Notes under the pieces: model-generated | What the model was told of the DNA's origin: nothing | The model's database searches: none | Seen by the model: the letters and a program-made list of their open reading frames with translations, nothing else | Program-made: the position numbers and the translations under genes | Part shown: in pieces, positions 27,942-36,756 of the stretch | Numbering within the stretch: position 1 is the stretch's first letter | How the letters are laid out: every line of letters begins with the position of its first letter | Assembly: GCA_947460875.1 (NCBI GenBank) | Contig: CANHGR010000005.1 | Span: 62,001-126,000, forward strand | Direction of reading: 5' to 3' | Length of the DNA stretch: 64,000 nucleotides | Source of the DNA: Sphingobacteriaceae bacterium | GTDB lineage: Bacteria > Bacteroidota > Bacteroidia > Sphingobacteriales > Sphingobacteriaceae

Positions 27942-29255
27942 ATGAAAAAAATCCTACCGTTTTCGATACTTGTTATCGTAGTAATTCTCGGACTCCTCTA
28001 TCCCGGTGTTGCACCAGCAAATGTTGAGGAAAGTACTCTTGACACAGGCGACACGGCCTGGCTTCTTGTATCAACTGCCCTTGTGTTATTAATGACACCA
28101 GGCTTAGCTTTCTTTTATGGCGGAATGGTTCAAAAGAAAAACGTGATTTCTACCATGCTCCAAAGTTTTGTTTGCATGGGCCTAATCACGGTAATTTGGA
28201 TAGTTTTCGGATTCAGTCTTGCATTTGGAGAGGACGTAAACGGACTTGGTATTATTGGCGATCCTTCTACTTTTTTCATGATGAAAGGAATGATCGGCAA
28301 TACTAGTTGGTCATTAATGCCAACAATTCCTATCGTTCTATTTGCTATGTTTCAATTAAAATTTGCAGTTATAACGCCAGCGCTTATAACTGGTGCATTT
28401 GCAGAGCGTATCAAGTTTAACTCTTACTTGATTTTTCTTTCTCTGTTCATGATCGTTATCTACGCGCCACTTGCACATGCGACATGGCATCCAGAAGGCT
28501 ACTTCTTCAAATTAGGAGTGCTCGACTTTGCCGGTGGAACTGTAGTACATATGTCTGCTGGCTGGGCAGCACTTGCCTCAGCATTATATCTAGGAAAACG
28601 TAATGTGACTTCACATACACCTGCCCGTATCAGCTATGTAATTCTTGGAACTGGTTTATTGTGGTTCGGATGGTTCGGATTTAATGCCGGTTCTGCAGGT
28701 GGAGCAAATGCCCTTGCAGCTACTGCTCTAGCAACAACTACCACCGCGTCTGCTGCTGCTGCAATGGCTTGGGTTTTCTTTGACATGTTTAGAGGCAAAA
28801 AACCATCTGCATTGGGTGCTTGTATAGGTGCTGTAGTGGGTCTGGTAGCAGTAACTCCAGCGGCTGGTTATGTTACTGTTCCACATTCTTTGGTTATCGG
28901 TATTGTAGCTGCGATAGTAAGTAACCTTGTTGTTCTTTTACGATCTAAGACTAATATTGACGATACATTAGATGTATTCCCTTGCCATGGTGTAGGAGGT
29001 ATGGTTGGTATGCTTTTAACAGGTGTATTCGCAAATCAGGCAGTAAACAGTGCAAATACAACAGGAAATGGCCTTTACTATGGTGAGACAGGATTATTTT
29101 TCATCCACTTGCTTGCTTTAGTTACAGTATCTGCATTCGCATTCTTTGGATCATTGCTTTTATTAAAAGTAACCGATCTTATCAGTCCGCTACGCGTTTC
29201 TGTTGAAGAAGAAAGTGCTGGCCTTGACTTAACTCAGCACCAAGAGGAATTATAG
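27942..29255 (+). CDS. amt: Ammonium transporter Amt
   Basis: Inner-membrane ammonium channel of the Amt/Mep/Rh family. The 437 residues begin with a signal-like helix (residues 1-26), then TAWLLVSTALVLLMTPGLAFFYGG, the conserved first core helix. The family signature DFAGGTVVHMSAGWAAL carries one pore histidine, and the second twin-pore histidine is in CHGVGGMVGMLLTG. Eleven membrane segments can be traced. No glnK/glnB gene adjoins it, which is unusual since these usually pair. The long AT-rich leader suggests complex control. A strong hairpin terminator follows. Confidence 0.95.
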   Translation: MKKILPFSILVIVVILGLLYPGVAPANVEESTLDTGDTAWLLVSTALVLLMTPGLAFFYGGMVQKKNVISTMLQSFVCMGLITVIWIVFGFSLAFGEDVNGLGIIGDPSTFFMMKGMIGNTSWSLMPTIPIVLFAMFQLKFAVITPALITGAFAERIKFNSYLIFLSLFMIVIYAPLAHATWHPEGYFFKLGVLDFAGGTVVHMSAGWAALASALYLGKRNVTSHTPARISYVILGTGLLWFGWFGFNAGSAGGANALAATALATTTTASAAAAMAWVFFDMFRGKKPSALGACIGAVVGLVAVTPAAGYVTVPHSLVIGIVAAIVSNLVVLLRSKTNIDDTLDVFPCHGVGGMVGMLLTGVFANQAVNSANTTGNGLYYGETGLFFIHLLALVTVSAFAFFGSLLLLKVTDLISPLRVSVEEESAGLDLTQHQEEL

Positions 29256-29282
29256 CCTCTGGATATCTTTTAAATACCTAAC

Positions 29283-29313
29283 AAAAAAAGGATCTCAGAT
29301 GAGATCCTTTTTT
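29283..29313 (+). terminator. Intrinsic terminator after amt
   Basis: The arms GGATCTC (29290-29296) and GAGATCC (29301-29307) with a 4-base loop are flanked by an A-run and a T-run. It ends the ammonium transporter transcript 28 bases after its stop and could also work on the other strand. Confidence 0.9.
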
Positions 29314-29430
29314 GTTTTATTTTATTACCAGAAGTATCGTGTCGTATACAACTCAATCATGCGTAAATATGTTGTTCCCAATTCTACCTAACCGTATTTT
29401 TTAAAATCTGGACGTACTAATATCTTTTTG

Positions 29431-29622
29431 CTAATTAAAAAAAGAAGAGATCATTAATCCAGCAACAATTAAGAAAAAAAACACCACAGCTTTTGCATGC
29501 GCAAAATTAAGCGTCCATCCCATCGATCTATTGCGCTTAGGTACCAGAAATCTTGAATCAGACTTATTAAAGTAAAACATCCCGAATTTGTAGTTTATCA
29601 AGTTGTCAATTGGATCTAACAT
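29431..29622 (-). CDS. DUF5808-type small membrane protein
   Basis: The 63-residue product begins with a soluble part, GMFYFNKSDSRFLVPKRN, then MGWTLNFAHAKA, and ends with a membrane helix VVFFFLIVAGLMISSFF. The YFN..D.RFLVPKR...GWTLNF pattern matches the DUF5808 family, which occurs in Bacteroidota and Firmicutes, usually beside membrane domains. Here it is nearly the whole protein. The function is unknown. The start ATG at 29622 is unambiguous. It lies between amt and an MFS gene without an obvious operon partner. Confidence 0.65.
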   Translation of the reverse strand: MLDPIDNLINYKFGMFYFNKSDSRFLVPKRNRSMGWTLNFAHAKAVVFFFLIVAGLMISSFFN

Positions 29623-29758
29623 AGTTAAAGTTAGTTAACACATTCTAAATATCAATTTATAATCAGATAAAATTTAAAATGATCACTACTTCATTTATAC
29701 TTGCAAACAAATGAGTCTGCAGGAATTTTAGTGGAGATACAATATCGTCGAGGGAATA

Positions 29759-31009
29759 ATGGTTAAAGCGGAAGAACGAAAAAAACAAGGCTTTACAGTC
29801 TACCAAATTTTTGTTATTATCATACTGGCAATTCTACAGTTTACCGTAGTTCTTGATTTTATGGTTCTGTCGCCCTTAGGGGCAATTTTACTAGTTGAGC
29901 TGAATATCCAACCGGCTCAATTTGGCTGGGTCGTTTCAGCTTACGCGTTCAGTGCCGGCGCATCAGGGCTTCTTGCCGCGGGTTTCGCCGATAAATTCGA
30001 CAGAAAAAAACTATTATTATTCTTTTATTTCGGTTTCGTCATAGCGACGATACTTTGTGCGATAGCTCCAACATACGAATTTTTACTTGCTGCAAGGATC
30101 ATTACCGGCATTTTTGGAGGCGTTATTAGCTCTGTCACTTTCGCGATTATTACCGACCTTTTCAATTTAGAAAAAAGAGGACAGGTGATGGGTTTTGTTC
30201 AAATGTCTTTTGCTGCAAGTCAGATATTAGGTCTTCCTATCGGCTTAATATTAGCCAATCGCTTTGGCTGGCACTCTCCTTTCTGGATGATCGCCGGCTT
30301 TGGTTCTTTAATATGGTTAGCTATCGCCGCTTACATGAAACCGATTACCGGTCATATTAATAGCAGTACTGAACAAAGCGCCTTCCAACACCTCCTAAGT
30401 ACGTTGTTTAAAAAAATATACCTCAGAGCATTTTTAGCTACTGTGTTCCTGGCTACAGGCGGATTTATGCTTATGCCTTTTGGCAGCGCATTCAGTATAA
30501 ATAACCTTCATGTCAGCCTTGAACAATTACCTATACTCTATTTAGTTACAGGCCTTTCAACGATCTTTTTCGGTCCGATTCTCGGCATGATGAGCGATAA
30601 ATTTGGAAAGTACCGATTGTTTGCATCTGGCTCGGTACTGACGATCATCATGGTTGTGGTCTACACCAATTTGGATGTCAGCCCATTCTGGATTGTTGTT
30701 CTAGTAAACGTTTTCTTATTTGCCGGAATTACATCGAGAATGATTTCAGGCTCCGCTTTGATGACAGCAGTACCTGAGCAGCACGATCGGGGGGCCTTTA
30801 TGAGCATTAATTCATCTGTACAGCAAATTTCTGGCGGTATTGCAGCAGGTGTGGCAGGCTTAATCGTCGTCCAGAATGATGGTGGCACGTTGGCAAACTA
30901 TGATACCTTAGGATATCTAGTCGTTTCTTCTGTATTAATAACTATCGGACTGATGTTTATATTGAACAAGAGGTTGAATAACAGAGCGATTAATTCAAAA
31001 GTCGATTGA
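29759..31009 (+). CDS. MFS transporter (drug:H+ antiporter type)
   Basis: Twelve-helix permease of 416 residues. The N-terminal half begins FTVVLDFMVLSPLGAILL, typical of the DHA families. The loop 2-3 signature appears as AAGFADKFDRKKLLLF. The AARIITGIFGGVISS helix and the central charged loop are in place. The second half contains MMSDKFGKYRLF, the counterpart of the same loop motif. The gene is probably monocistronic, 136 bases from the DUF5808 gene on the other strand. The substrate cannot be inferred; arabinose-efflux-like sugar or drug exporters are the closest pattern. Confidence 0.88.
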   Translation: MVKAEERKKQGFTVYQIFVIIILAILQFTVVLDFMVLSPLGAILLVELNIQPAQFGWVVSAYAFSAGASGLLAAGFADKFDRKKLLLFFYFGFVIATILCAIAPTYEFLLAARIITGIFGGVISSVTFAIITDLFNLEKRGQVMGFVQMSFAASQILGLPIGLILANRFGWHSPFWMIAGFGSLIWLAIAAYMKPITGHINSSTEQSAFQHLLSTLFKKIYLRAFLATVFLATGGFMLMPFGSAFSINNLHVSLEQLPILYLVTGLSTIFFGPILGMMSDKFGKYRLFASGSVLTIIMVVVYTNLDVSPFWIVVLVNVFLFAGITSRMISGSALMTAVPEQHDRGAFMSINSSVQQISGGIAAGVAGLIVVQNDGGTLANYDTLGYLVVSSVLITIGLMFILNKRLNNRAINSKVD

Positions 31010-31138
31010 GCTTGAAATAAATTCTGTATCCGAATTAACGTGCGTAAACCCTAGGAGTTGGAGATGTGGCAGCTGGGGTTTAGTGGACGGAAGTAGAAAA
31101 CAAAAAGCTTTTTGAAGAACTCCAAAATAGATAGATCC

Positions 31139-31170
31139 ATGAACTATTGAACCAATGAACGACTGAACGA
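31139..31170. repeat. Tandem 8-base repeat, four copies
   Basis: Four consecutive octamers, ATGAACTA, TTGAACCA, ATGAACGA and CTGAACGA, share the core TGAAC with a period of exactly 8. They sit between the MFS transporter and the DUF1456 gene, just beyond the 3' end of the latter. This is a small variable-repeat type element. Confidence 0.6.
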
Positions 31171-31174
31171 TTTT

Positions 31175-31402
31175 TTATTCAGGAGCCTTAGGACCTCTCT
31201 TGTAAATAACCAAGCCATTTAGAAAATTACGTAGGATCTGATCTCCGCAAGGCTTAAAATTTGGATGATCTTCATTTCGAAAAATCGCGCCAAGCTCCGT
31301 TTTAGTAATCCTAAAATTGACCAATTCTAATATTTTCACAACATCATCATCGCGCAATTGAAGGGCTACGCGAAGCTTTTTCATAATATCATTGTTAGAC
31401 AT
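31175..31402 (-). CDS. DUF1456 (YehS-like) protein, single-repeat form
   Basis: The 75 residues match one DUF1456 unit: MSNNDIMKKLRVALQLRDDD, then a helix pair, then CGDQILRNFLNGLVIYKRGP. E. coli YehS has two such units in about 156 residues; here one is present. The function of the family is unknown. It starts 11 bases after the stop of the DEAD-box helicase on the same strand, so the two are likely co-transcribed. The 3' end runs into the 8-base tandem repeat. Confidence 0.85.
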   Translation of the reverse strand: MSNNDIMKKLRVALQLRDDDVVKILELVNFRITKTELGAIFRNEDHPNFKPCGDQILRNFLNGLVIYKRGPKAPE

Positions 31403-31413
31403 CTCTATTCCAT

Positions 31414-32712
31414 TTAACGTGAAACTTCAATTTTTACTTTCTTATTCTTTATCTTCTCCGTACAAATGCGTCTAACGACATCATCGATACGATTGCGATT
31501 CACAGCGGCGTATGAAGAGTGGTCGAGTACTTCTATTAAACCTAACTCACCTTTTTGAAGTCCACCTTTCTTTAAAAGCAGGCCAACGATATCTATCTTA
31601 TTAATTTTGTCTTTCTTTCCTGCCCCGATGTAAAGCGAATTCCACAAAGTAGGTTCAGGCAAAACCAATTTTTCAGGTAGTTCTTCTATGTCAGGCCTTT
31701 GTTTTAAAAAAGCGGGACTCTCATCCGGACATAGAATTAAAAAGGATGTACCTTTTGCGTGCATTCTAGCTGTTCGTCCGTTCCGATGCAAGAAAGCTTC
31801 TTCATTATGAGGCAGTTGATAGTGAATAATATACTCAATTTCAGGAATATCTAGTCCGCGCGAAGCTAAATCGGTCGTAATAAGTAAGGTATGGCTCCCA
31901 TTTCTGAACTTCAAAAGCGCCTTTTCTCGATCTTCTTGTTCCATGCCTCCATGAAACACATCATGAATAATTCCTCTATCGAATAATAACTCACTAATAC
32001 GCTCGACAGCATCTCGGTGATTGCAAAATACAAGAGTTGCCTTATTACCGATTTTACAGATAAGAGAGAATAAGGTGTCGAGCTTGTCTTCCGCCTCAGA
32101 AATTACGGCTTTGAGTTGCAAATCTGGTGATATTGAATTTTTGAGAAGGTAATCAAGCTCAATAGGGTCAGTTACACCGGCAAAAGAAGGGATTTCATCC
32201 ATTCTTGTTGCGGAAGTAAGAATTCGCTTCTTTAGTCCGCTGAGTTGTTTGATAATAGACGACATATCTTCTTGAAAACCAAACTCAAGGGCTTTATCAA
32301 ATTCGTCGAGAATCAGAGTGTGAACAGTATCAGTCTTAAAACTTTCTTTGCGTACATGGAAGAGAATCCTACCCGGCGTACCGATGAGAACGACGGGAGC
32401 TTCGATAAAATTGTTCATTTCAATCTTAGTATCGTGACCGCCATAGCAGCAATTTACTTTATATCCGGTACCCATCGACTTAAACACCTGTTCAATCTGT
32501 AAGGCAAGTTCACGAGAAGGCACTAAAATTAATGCTTGAACTGCGTTACGATTTTCTAGCCGAGACAAAAGTGGAAGCAAGAATCCGAGTGTTTTTCCCG
32601 AGCCTGTAGGCGAAAGAAGAATCAAATCGCTTTCTTGCGCGGCATTAAGCGAAGCGTCTTGCATTTCGTTTAATGCAGTAATACCAAAATTTTCAAGAGC
32701 TTTTTTTATCAT
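31414..32712 (-). CDS. DEAD-box type RNA helicase with DbpA-like C-terminal domain
   Basis: ATP-dependent RNA helicase of 432 residues, probably acting in ribosome assembly. I use the ATG at 32712, which places the Q-motif (FGITALNEMQ) at the start; an in-frame GTG or similar further upstream is not needed. Motif I is SPTGSGKT. Motif II is DEFD at residues 136-139 instead of DEAD. Motif III is SAT, and motif VI is HRNGRTAR. A C-terminal domain of roughly 75 residues (DKINKIDIVGLLLKKGGL and YAAVNR) matches the DbpA RNA-binding domain, which recognises 23S rRNA in E. coli. DUF1456 follows in the same unit. Confidence 0.93.
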   Translation of the reverse strand: MIKKALENFGITALNEMQDASLNAAQESDLILLSPTGSGKTLGFLLPLLSRLENRNAVQALILVPSRELALQIEQVFKSMGTGYKVNCCYGGHDTKIEMNNFIEAPVVLIGTPGRILFHVRKESFKTDTVHTLILDEFDKALEFGFQEDMSSIIKQLSGLKKRILTSATRMDEIPSFAGVTDPIELDYLLKNSISPDLQLKAVISEAEDKLDTLFSLICKIGNKATLVFCNHRDAVERISELLFDRGIIHDVFHGGMEQEDREKALLKFRNGSHTLLITTDLASRGLDIPEIEYIIHYQLPHNEEAFLHRNGRTARMHAKGTSFLILCPDESPAFLKQRPDIEELPEKLVLPEPTLWNSLYIGAGKKDKINKIDIVGLLLKKGGLQKGELGLIEVLDHSSYAAVNRNRIDDVVRRICTEKIKNKKVKIEVSR

Positions 32713-32857
32713 TTCAACACAAAGGTACAAGAAATACAGCGTAGAAGCCTTTCTATTCGATAGAGACAAATTTAAAGCGATATTTCGATTATTGCTGAGC
32801 TATTGACCGTACTGGCTGGCCCCCAGAAAGCACCTTTCAAGAATTTGACTAAAAACC

Positions 32858-33163
32858 TTAGACGCTTTGTTTTCTAAACAACACTTTATCTGCATAGAAT
32901 GTCCCGAAGGGCACTAAAGAGGCTAAAACTGAGAAAAGAAGCTTTGTAAAAGGCCATTTATATTTAAACCATACCTGAATTAAAAGAACAATGTAGAAAA
33001 TAAATAAAACGCCATGCACCATCCCGACGACATAATTTGGGCGAGGTATGAGGAACTTATATTTTAGAATCATAGTCGTCCCTATAAGTAGGTATGAGCA
33101 TCCTTCGATGAAAGCTATAATTCTAAAGCGTCCGATAACTGTTTTTGCAAGAGTTGACAACAT
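32858..33163 (-). CDS. DUF3817 membrane protein
   Basis: Integral membrane protein of 101 residues with three hydrophobic segments. The RFRIIAFIEGCSYLLIG start, the central GMVHGVLFIFYIVLL segment with its conserved histidine, and the SLVPFGTFYADK end match DUF3817. This family also covers the C-terminal domain of some MFS and cytochrome-assembly-related proteins. Its function is not established. It begins 12 bases after the flavoprotein on the same strand, so the two are likely one transcription unit. Confidence 0.88.
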   Translation of the reverse strand: MLSTLAKTVIGRFRIIAFIEGCSYLLIGTTMILKYKFLIPRPNYVVGMVHGVLFIFYIVLLIQVWFKYKWPFTKLLFSVLASLVPFGTFYADKVLFRKQSV

Positions 33164-33175
33164 TTGATTAACTCG

Positions 33176-34366
33176 TTAAATATTTTGAGCGATAATAAAA
33201 CCACTAGCCCATGCCCATTGAAAATTATAACCTCCAAGCCAGCCGGTAACATCAACACATTCGCCACCGAAATACAAACCGGGAATTTTTTTCGATTCAA
33301 GGGTCTTAGAAGATAATTCGTTCGTGTCAACACCTCCCCTCATCACTTCGGCTTTATCGTAACCTTTATCCCCTGCCGGTTTTACACGAAAATGGTGAAT
33401 ATGTGCATGAATTAGATCCAAGTCTGCTTTTGTCAAAGTAGCTAAATTCTTATCTATCGGAAGAAATTTTTCAAGAGCAGCGGCAAACTTCCTGCTATAT
33501 AATGCAGAGAGGAAACTAAGCAGTTGCTTTTTTCCGTTGCTCTCCCGCTCTTCCATAATAAGTTTCACGATATCTTTTCCGGGAAGAAGATCAATGTTAA
33601 TCCATTCACCGGGCCTCCAATAGGATGATATCTGTAATATTGCCGGTCCACTAAGACCCCAGTGAGTAAATAAGATGTTTTCCTCGAATGTGATTCGATC
33701 GTTTGACACCGCGCAGAATACCGTATTGCCTGAAAGCTCCGCAAACCATTCGGCATCTTTCCCGGTGATAGTAAGAGGAACCAACGCAGGTGCTGTTTCT
33801 GTAATATTTATTCCGAATTGCCTTGCGATGCGTAGTCCAAAATCAGTTGCCCCCATTTTGCTTATCGGCAATCCGCCAGAGGCGATCACCACTTTTTGAG
33901 TCTTCAATTGGATTTGCTCACCTTCTCGCTCGTAGATGATATCAAAGCGGTCATGCTCTGCCTTAATTGCTTTAACCTCTGCATTGCAGTAAACCGTCTG
34001 ACCTAGTTCGTTGCACAGCTGGGTAAAAACGTTGACTATGTCTTTCGCATTATTACTTGCAGGAAACAATTGTCCCAAGGTTTTTTCCTCGCCGTAAATA
34101 CCATAGGTTTCAAAAAAGCTAATAGTATCTTCAACTGACCATCTTGAAAATGTCGATTTGGTAAAATGTTGGTTTTGTGAGATGAAATTGTCGTTGGAGG
34201 AGTAGAGGTTAGAATAATTACAGCGTCCACCTCCGGAAATCAAAATCTTAGCACCCGGCGCGTCGTTTTTTTCTAGAATCAAAGTTCTTTTTCCTAAAAA
34301 TCCAGCTTGTACTGCACACATTAGTCCGCAGGCTCCTCCACCAATTATGACCGCATCAAAATCCAT
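33176..34366 (-). CDS. HI0933-type FAD-dependent oxidoreductase
   Basis: Flavoprotein of the BaiN/HI0933 family, of unknown physiological substrate. The 396 residues start at ATG 34366 with DFDAVIIGGGACGLMCAVQAG, a Rossmann dinucleotide fold. GGGRCNYSN follows at about residue 45. Near the C-terminus VMRGGVDTNELSSKTLESK and GLYFGGECVDVTGWLGGYNFQWA form the typical FAD-contacting end. This segment order is diagnostic of the family. It precedes DUF3817 and lies back to back with the 93-residue protein on the other strand (about 60 bases apart). Confidence 0.9.
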   Translation of the reverse strand: MDFDAVIIGGGACGLMCAVQAGFLGKRTLILEKNDAPGAKILISGGGRCNYSNLYSSNDNFISQNQHFTKSTFSRWSVEDTISFFETYGIYGEEKTLGQLFPASNNAKDIVNVFTQLCNELGQTVYCNAEVKAIKAEHDRFDIIYEREGEQIQLKTQKVVIASGGLPISKMGATDFGLRIARQFGINITETAPALVPLTITGKDAEWFAELSGNTVFCAVSNDRITFEENILFTHWGLSGPAILQISSYWRPGEWINIDLLPGKDIVKLIMEERESNGKKQLLSFLSALYSRKFAAALEKFLPIDKNLATLTKADLDLIHAHIHHFRVKPAGDKGYDKAEVMRGGVDTNELSSKTLESKKIPGLYFGGECVDVTGWLGGYNFQWAWASGFIIAQNI

Positions 34367-34424
34367 TGACAAAGATTGTCAAATTTTATTTGCACAAATA
34401 TGTTTCTTATGCTTTATTTTGGAT

Positions 34425-34706
34425 ATGAGTAATTCATTTACACACCGCTTACAGAACTACAGTCTAGATACACAAACATCCGTTTATCTAAAGTCATTAT
34501 GGTACGAGGCCAGCGGAGATTGGGAAACGGCACATGACATGATTCAAGATTTGACAGATAAGCATGCAGCAAGGATTCATGCCTATCTCCACCGGAAAGA
34601 GGGTGACAATGCAAATGCCTCCTATTGGTACGCTAGAGCGGGCCTGCAAATTGCCAATATTACACCTGAAGAAGAATTAGAACTTCTCATTAAAGAACAT
34701 CTTTAA
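34425..34706 (+). CDS. Small conserved protein of unknown function (TPR-like helices)
   Basis: The ATG at 34425 gives 93 residues beginning SNSFTHRLQNYS. The segment SLWYEASGDWETAHDMIQDLT, followed by AARIHAYLHRKEGDNANASYW and YARAG, is widely conserved in bacteria as a short helical protein with TPR-like pattern. I know no function for it. An upstream in-frame ATG at 34347 would overlap the flavoprotein start and is rejected. There is no operon partner on this strand. Confidence 0.75.
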   Translation: MSNSFTHRLQNYSLDTQTSVYLKSLWYEASGDWETAHDMIQDLTDKHAARIHAYLHRKEGDNANASYWYARAGLQIANITPEEELELLIKEHL

Positions 34707-34952
34707 TGCCAACAGCAGCTTCAATAAATTTAAGCAGCTTTTCTTTAAGCAGACTGAAAATTTTCTCCAACAATAAGCGCACAAATGAATAAAATTGTCA
34801 TTAACGCCTGCAAGACCTATTTCAACATTTCTACAGCCGTGTTTTGTCTTTTTAGACTACCAGTTCCTCAAACATTTTATGGCATTTTTGTGTGATATAT
34901 TTTTTATCAATGGCTGTTTGCGGGGTTAAATTTATTGTCGAGCGCTTCCGGT
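34707..34952. other. Intergenic region without detectable gene
   Basis: No open reading frame with a credible start, no RNA fold and no terminator stands out. It precedes the glycine-zipper remnant on the other strand. Both stretches together form a 438-base gap with signs of decay. Confidence 0.5.
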
Positions 34953-35064
34953 CTATTTATCTTTTTCACGTCCAATAGTATAACTGCCTCCGGCGCCAAG
35001 GACGCCTCCAATGACTGCTCCACGTTTGTCTTTTTTATCAATCACTACTGCAATCGAAAGTATT
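34953..35064 (-). pseudogene. Remnant of a glycine-zipper domain protein
   Basis: On the minus strand the frame ending at the TAG 34953-34955 reads DKKDKRGAVIGGVLGAGG, then SYTIGREKDK. The GxxxG-type repeats flanked by Lys and Asp are the C-terminus of YMGG/glycine-zipper proteins, commonly lipoproteins of Bacteroidota. Upstream the frame stays open to about 35100 but has no start codon and no lipoprotein signal. It runs into the leader of the receiver gene on the other strand. I take it as the relic of a deleted gene, at moderate confidence. Confidence 0.45.
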
Positions 35065-35144
35065 CGCTCAATAACGCATCTAGTGGCTAGAGAAAAAAAT
35101 TATAGTCAATTTATAGTAATAGAATTATTTTTATCTTTAAGAGC

Positions 35145-35561
35145 ATGAAAAGGAAAATTCTTGTCATCGAAAACGACAAGAACATACGCAAATTTGAAAC
35201 CAGCGTTCTTGTACAAAAACGCTGTGAAATCCTTGCCATGGATGCAGAATTAGAAGTATTTGAACACTTGGTGAGTTTTTTGCCAGGTGTGATTTTACTT
35301 GATCTCATAAAGCCAAGCGATCTTGGCACGCAAATCTGCGATTCGTTAAAAAAAGATGAACGTACTAAACATATCCCGGTTCTTACGCTTTACACGGCTT
35401 TCAAAATAGTTGATGTAATTTCAAACGGCACCGACAGGGTTATCTCAAATGCTTTTAACGGTTCTAAATTAATCGAAACAATTGAAAAGCAAATTGAAGC
35501 GTTTAAACGATCCCTTTTTGAGCTTATTTTTATCACTAGGCAAAATTTTCTAAATGGATGA
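35145..35561 (+). CDS. Degenerate receiver-domain protein
   Basis: A 138-residue CheY-like protein with no output domain. The strand-1 motif reads ILVIENDKN where the acidic pair of typical receivers is E-D or D-D, so one acid is Asn. The phospho-acceptor D53 is kept in VILLDL. The Thr of strand 4 may be kept in VLTLYT, but the conserved Lys of strand 5 is lost (SNAFNG). This suggests a receiver that cannot be phosphorylated in the normal way or is decaying. Its last 8 bases overlap the start of the MFS gene downstream, which implies co-expression. The C-terminal tail (LFELIFITRQ) is hydrophobic and atypical. Confidence 0.75.
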   Translation: MKRKILVIENDKNIRKFETSVLVQKRCEILAMDAELEVFEHLVSFLPGVILLDLIKPSDLGTQICDSLKKDERTKHIPVLTLYTAFKIVDVISNGTDRVISNAFNGSKLIETIEKQIEAFKRSLFELIFITRQNFLNG

Positions 35562-36756
35562 TGCTTCCCCATTGAGCAATAGCATAGGAAAAACGGTATT
35601 CCCGATCCTCTTTGCGATTAGTTTCTCCCATTTATTAAATGATACGATCCAATCGCTAATTCCTGCTATTTATCCAATTATAAAAGGTAAATATCAATTA
35701 AGCTTTTCACAGATCGGACTTACCACCTTGACATTTCAGTTGACGGCCTCGATCTTGCAGCCTTTTGTGGGACTTTATACAGACCGAAAACCACAACCAT
35801 TTTCTTTAGCGGCCGGCATGGGATTTACTCTAATAGGCCTGATTATTTTATCGCAAGCCGCAAATTTTTACATAATACTCGTATCCGTCGGCTTAGTTGG
35901 AATCGGTTCATCTATCTTTCATCCGGAAGCCTCCCGTATGGCCTATGTTGCTTCGGGCGGCAGGCGTGGTCTGGCTCAATCCGTATTTCAATTGGGAGGC
36001 AATGCCGGAAGTGCATTGGGTCCCCTGCTTGCTGCTTGGATCATTGTGCCTTACGGGCAAACAAGTGTTATTTGGTTCTCGGCGATTGCTCTCTTAGCAA
36101 TCGTTATACTAAGTACGGTTGGAAGTTGGTACAAGAAGCGCATTTCAGATATCTCATCTGCGAAAAATAAGATATCACCGCTAACATCCAAACTGTCCAG
36201 AAGGAAAATTACCGTCGCAGTGGTCGTTTTACTGATCCTAATATTTTCAAAGTTTTTCTACATGGCAAGTATGACAAGCTATTTCACCTTTTATCTGATT
36301 GATAAATTTCATCTTTCGGTTCAAGATTCGCAGTTCTATCTTTTTATTTTCTTGTTCTCCGTCGCAGCGGGCACACTTGCCGGAGGTCCCATTGGGGACA
36401 AAATTGGGAGAAAGTACGTCATCTGGGTTTCTATCTTAGGAACGGCGCCCTTTACTTTAATGCTTCCTTATGCAAATCTCTTTTGGACCGGCGTCTTAAT
36501 TATCCCTATCGGGATTATTCTTGCATCTGCATTTTCTGCCATATTAGTTTATGCACAAGAGCTTTTACCTGGAAAGGTGGGCTTGATTTCGGGTCTGTTT
36601 TTCGGATTTGCTTTCGGGATGGGAGGAATCGGATCCGCTCTTTTGGGTATTTTAGCGGATATCACAACCATTAATTACGTGTTTCATATCTGCTCCTTTT
36701 TACCGCTTATCGGTTTGTTGACCGGATTTTTACCGGCGGTAGAAAAAACAAAATAA
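35554..36756 (+). CDS. MFS transporter of the fosmidomycin-resistance (Fsr) family
   Basis: A 400-residue permease with 12 segments. The start (ISFSHLLNDTIQSLIPAIYP) and GLYTDRKPQPFSLAAGMGF are characteristic of the Fsr branch. GIGSSIFHPEASRMAYVASGG carries its diagnostic HPEASR motif, and QLGGNAGSALGPLLAA follows. The second-half loop motif is GPIGDKIGRKYVIW. It would export small hydrophilic drugs such as fosmidomycin by analogy with E. coli Fsr, but its natural substrate is unknown. Its start overlaps the degenerate receiver gene. No terminator is obvious after it. Confidence 0.9.
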   Translation: MDDASPLSNSIGKTVFPILFAISFSHLLNDTIQSLIPAIYPIIKGKYQLSFSQIGLTTLTFQLTASILQPFVGLYTDRKPQPFSLAAGMGFTLIGLIILSQAANFYIILVSVGLVGIGSSIFHPEASRMAYVASGGRRGLAQSVFQLGGNAGSALGPLLAAWIIVPYGQTSVIWFSAIALLAIVILSTVGSWYKKRISDISSAKNKISPLTSKLSRRKITVAVVVLLILIFSKFFYMASMTSYFTFYLIDKFHLSVQDSQFYLFIFLFSVAAGTLAGGPIGDKIGRKYVIWVSILGTAPFTLMLPYANLFWTGVLIIPIGIILASAFSAILVYAQELLPGKVGLISGLFFGFAFGMGGIGSALLGILADITTINYVFHICSFLPLIGLLTGFLPAVEKTK

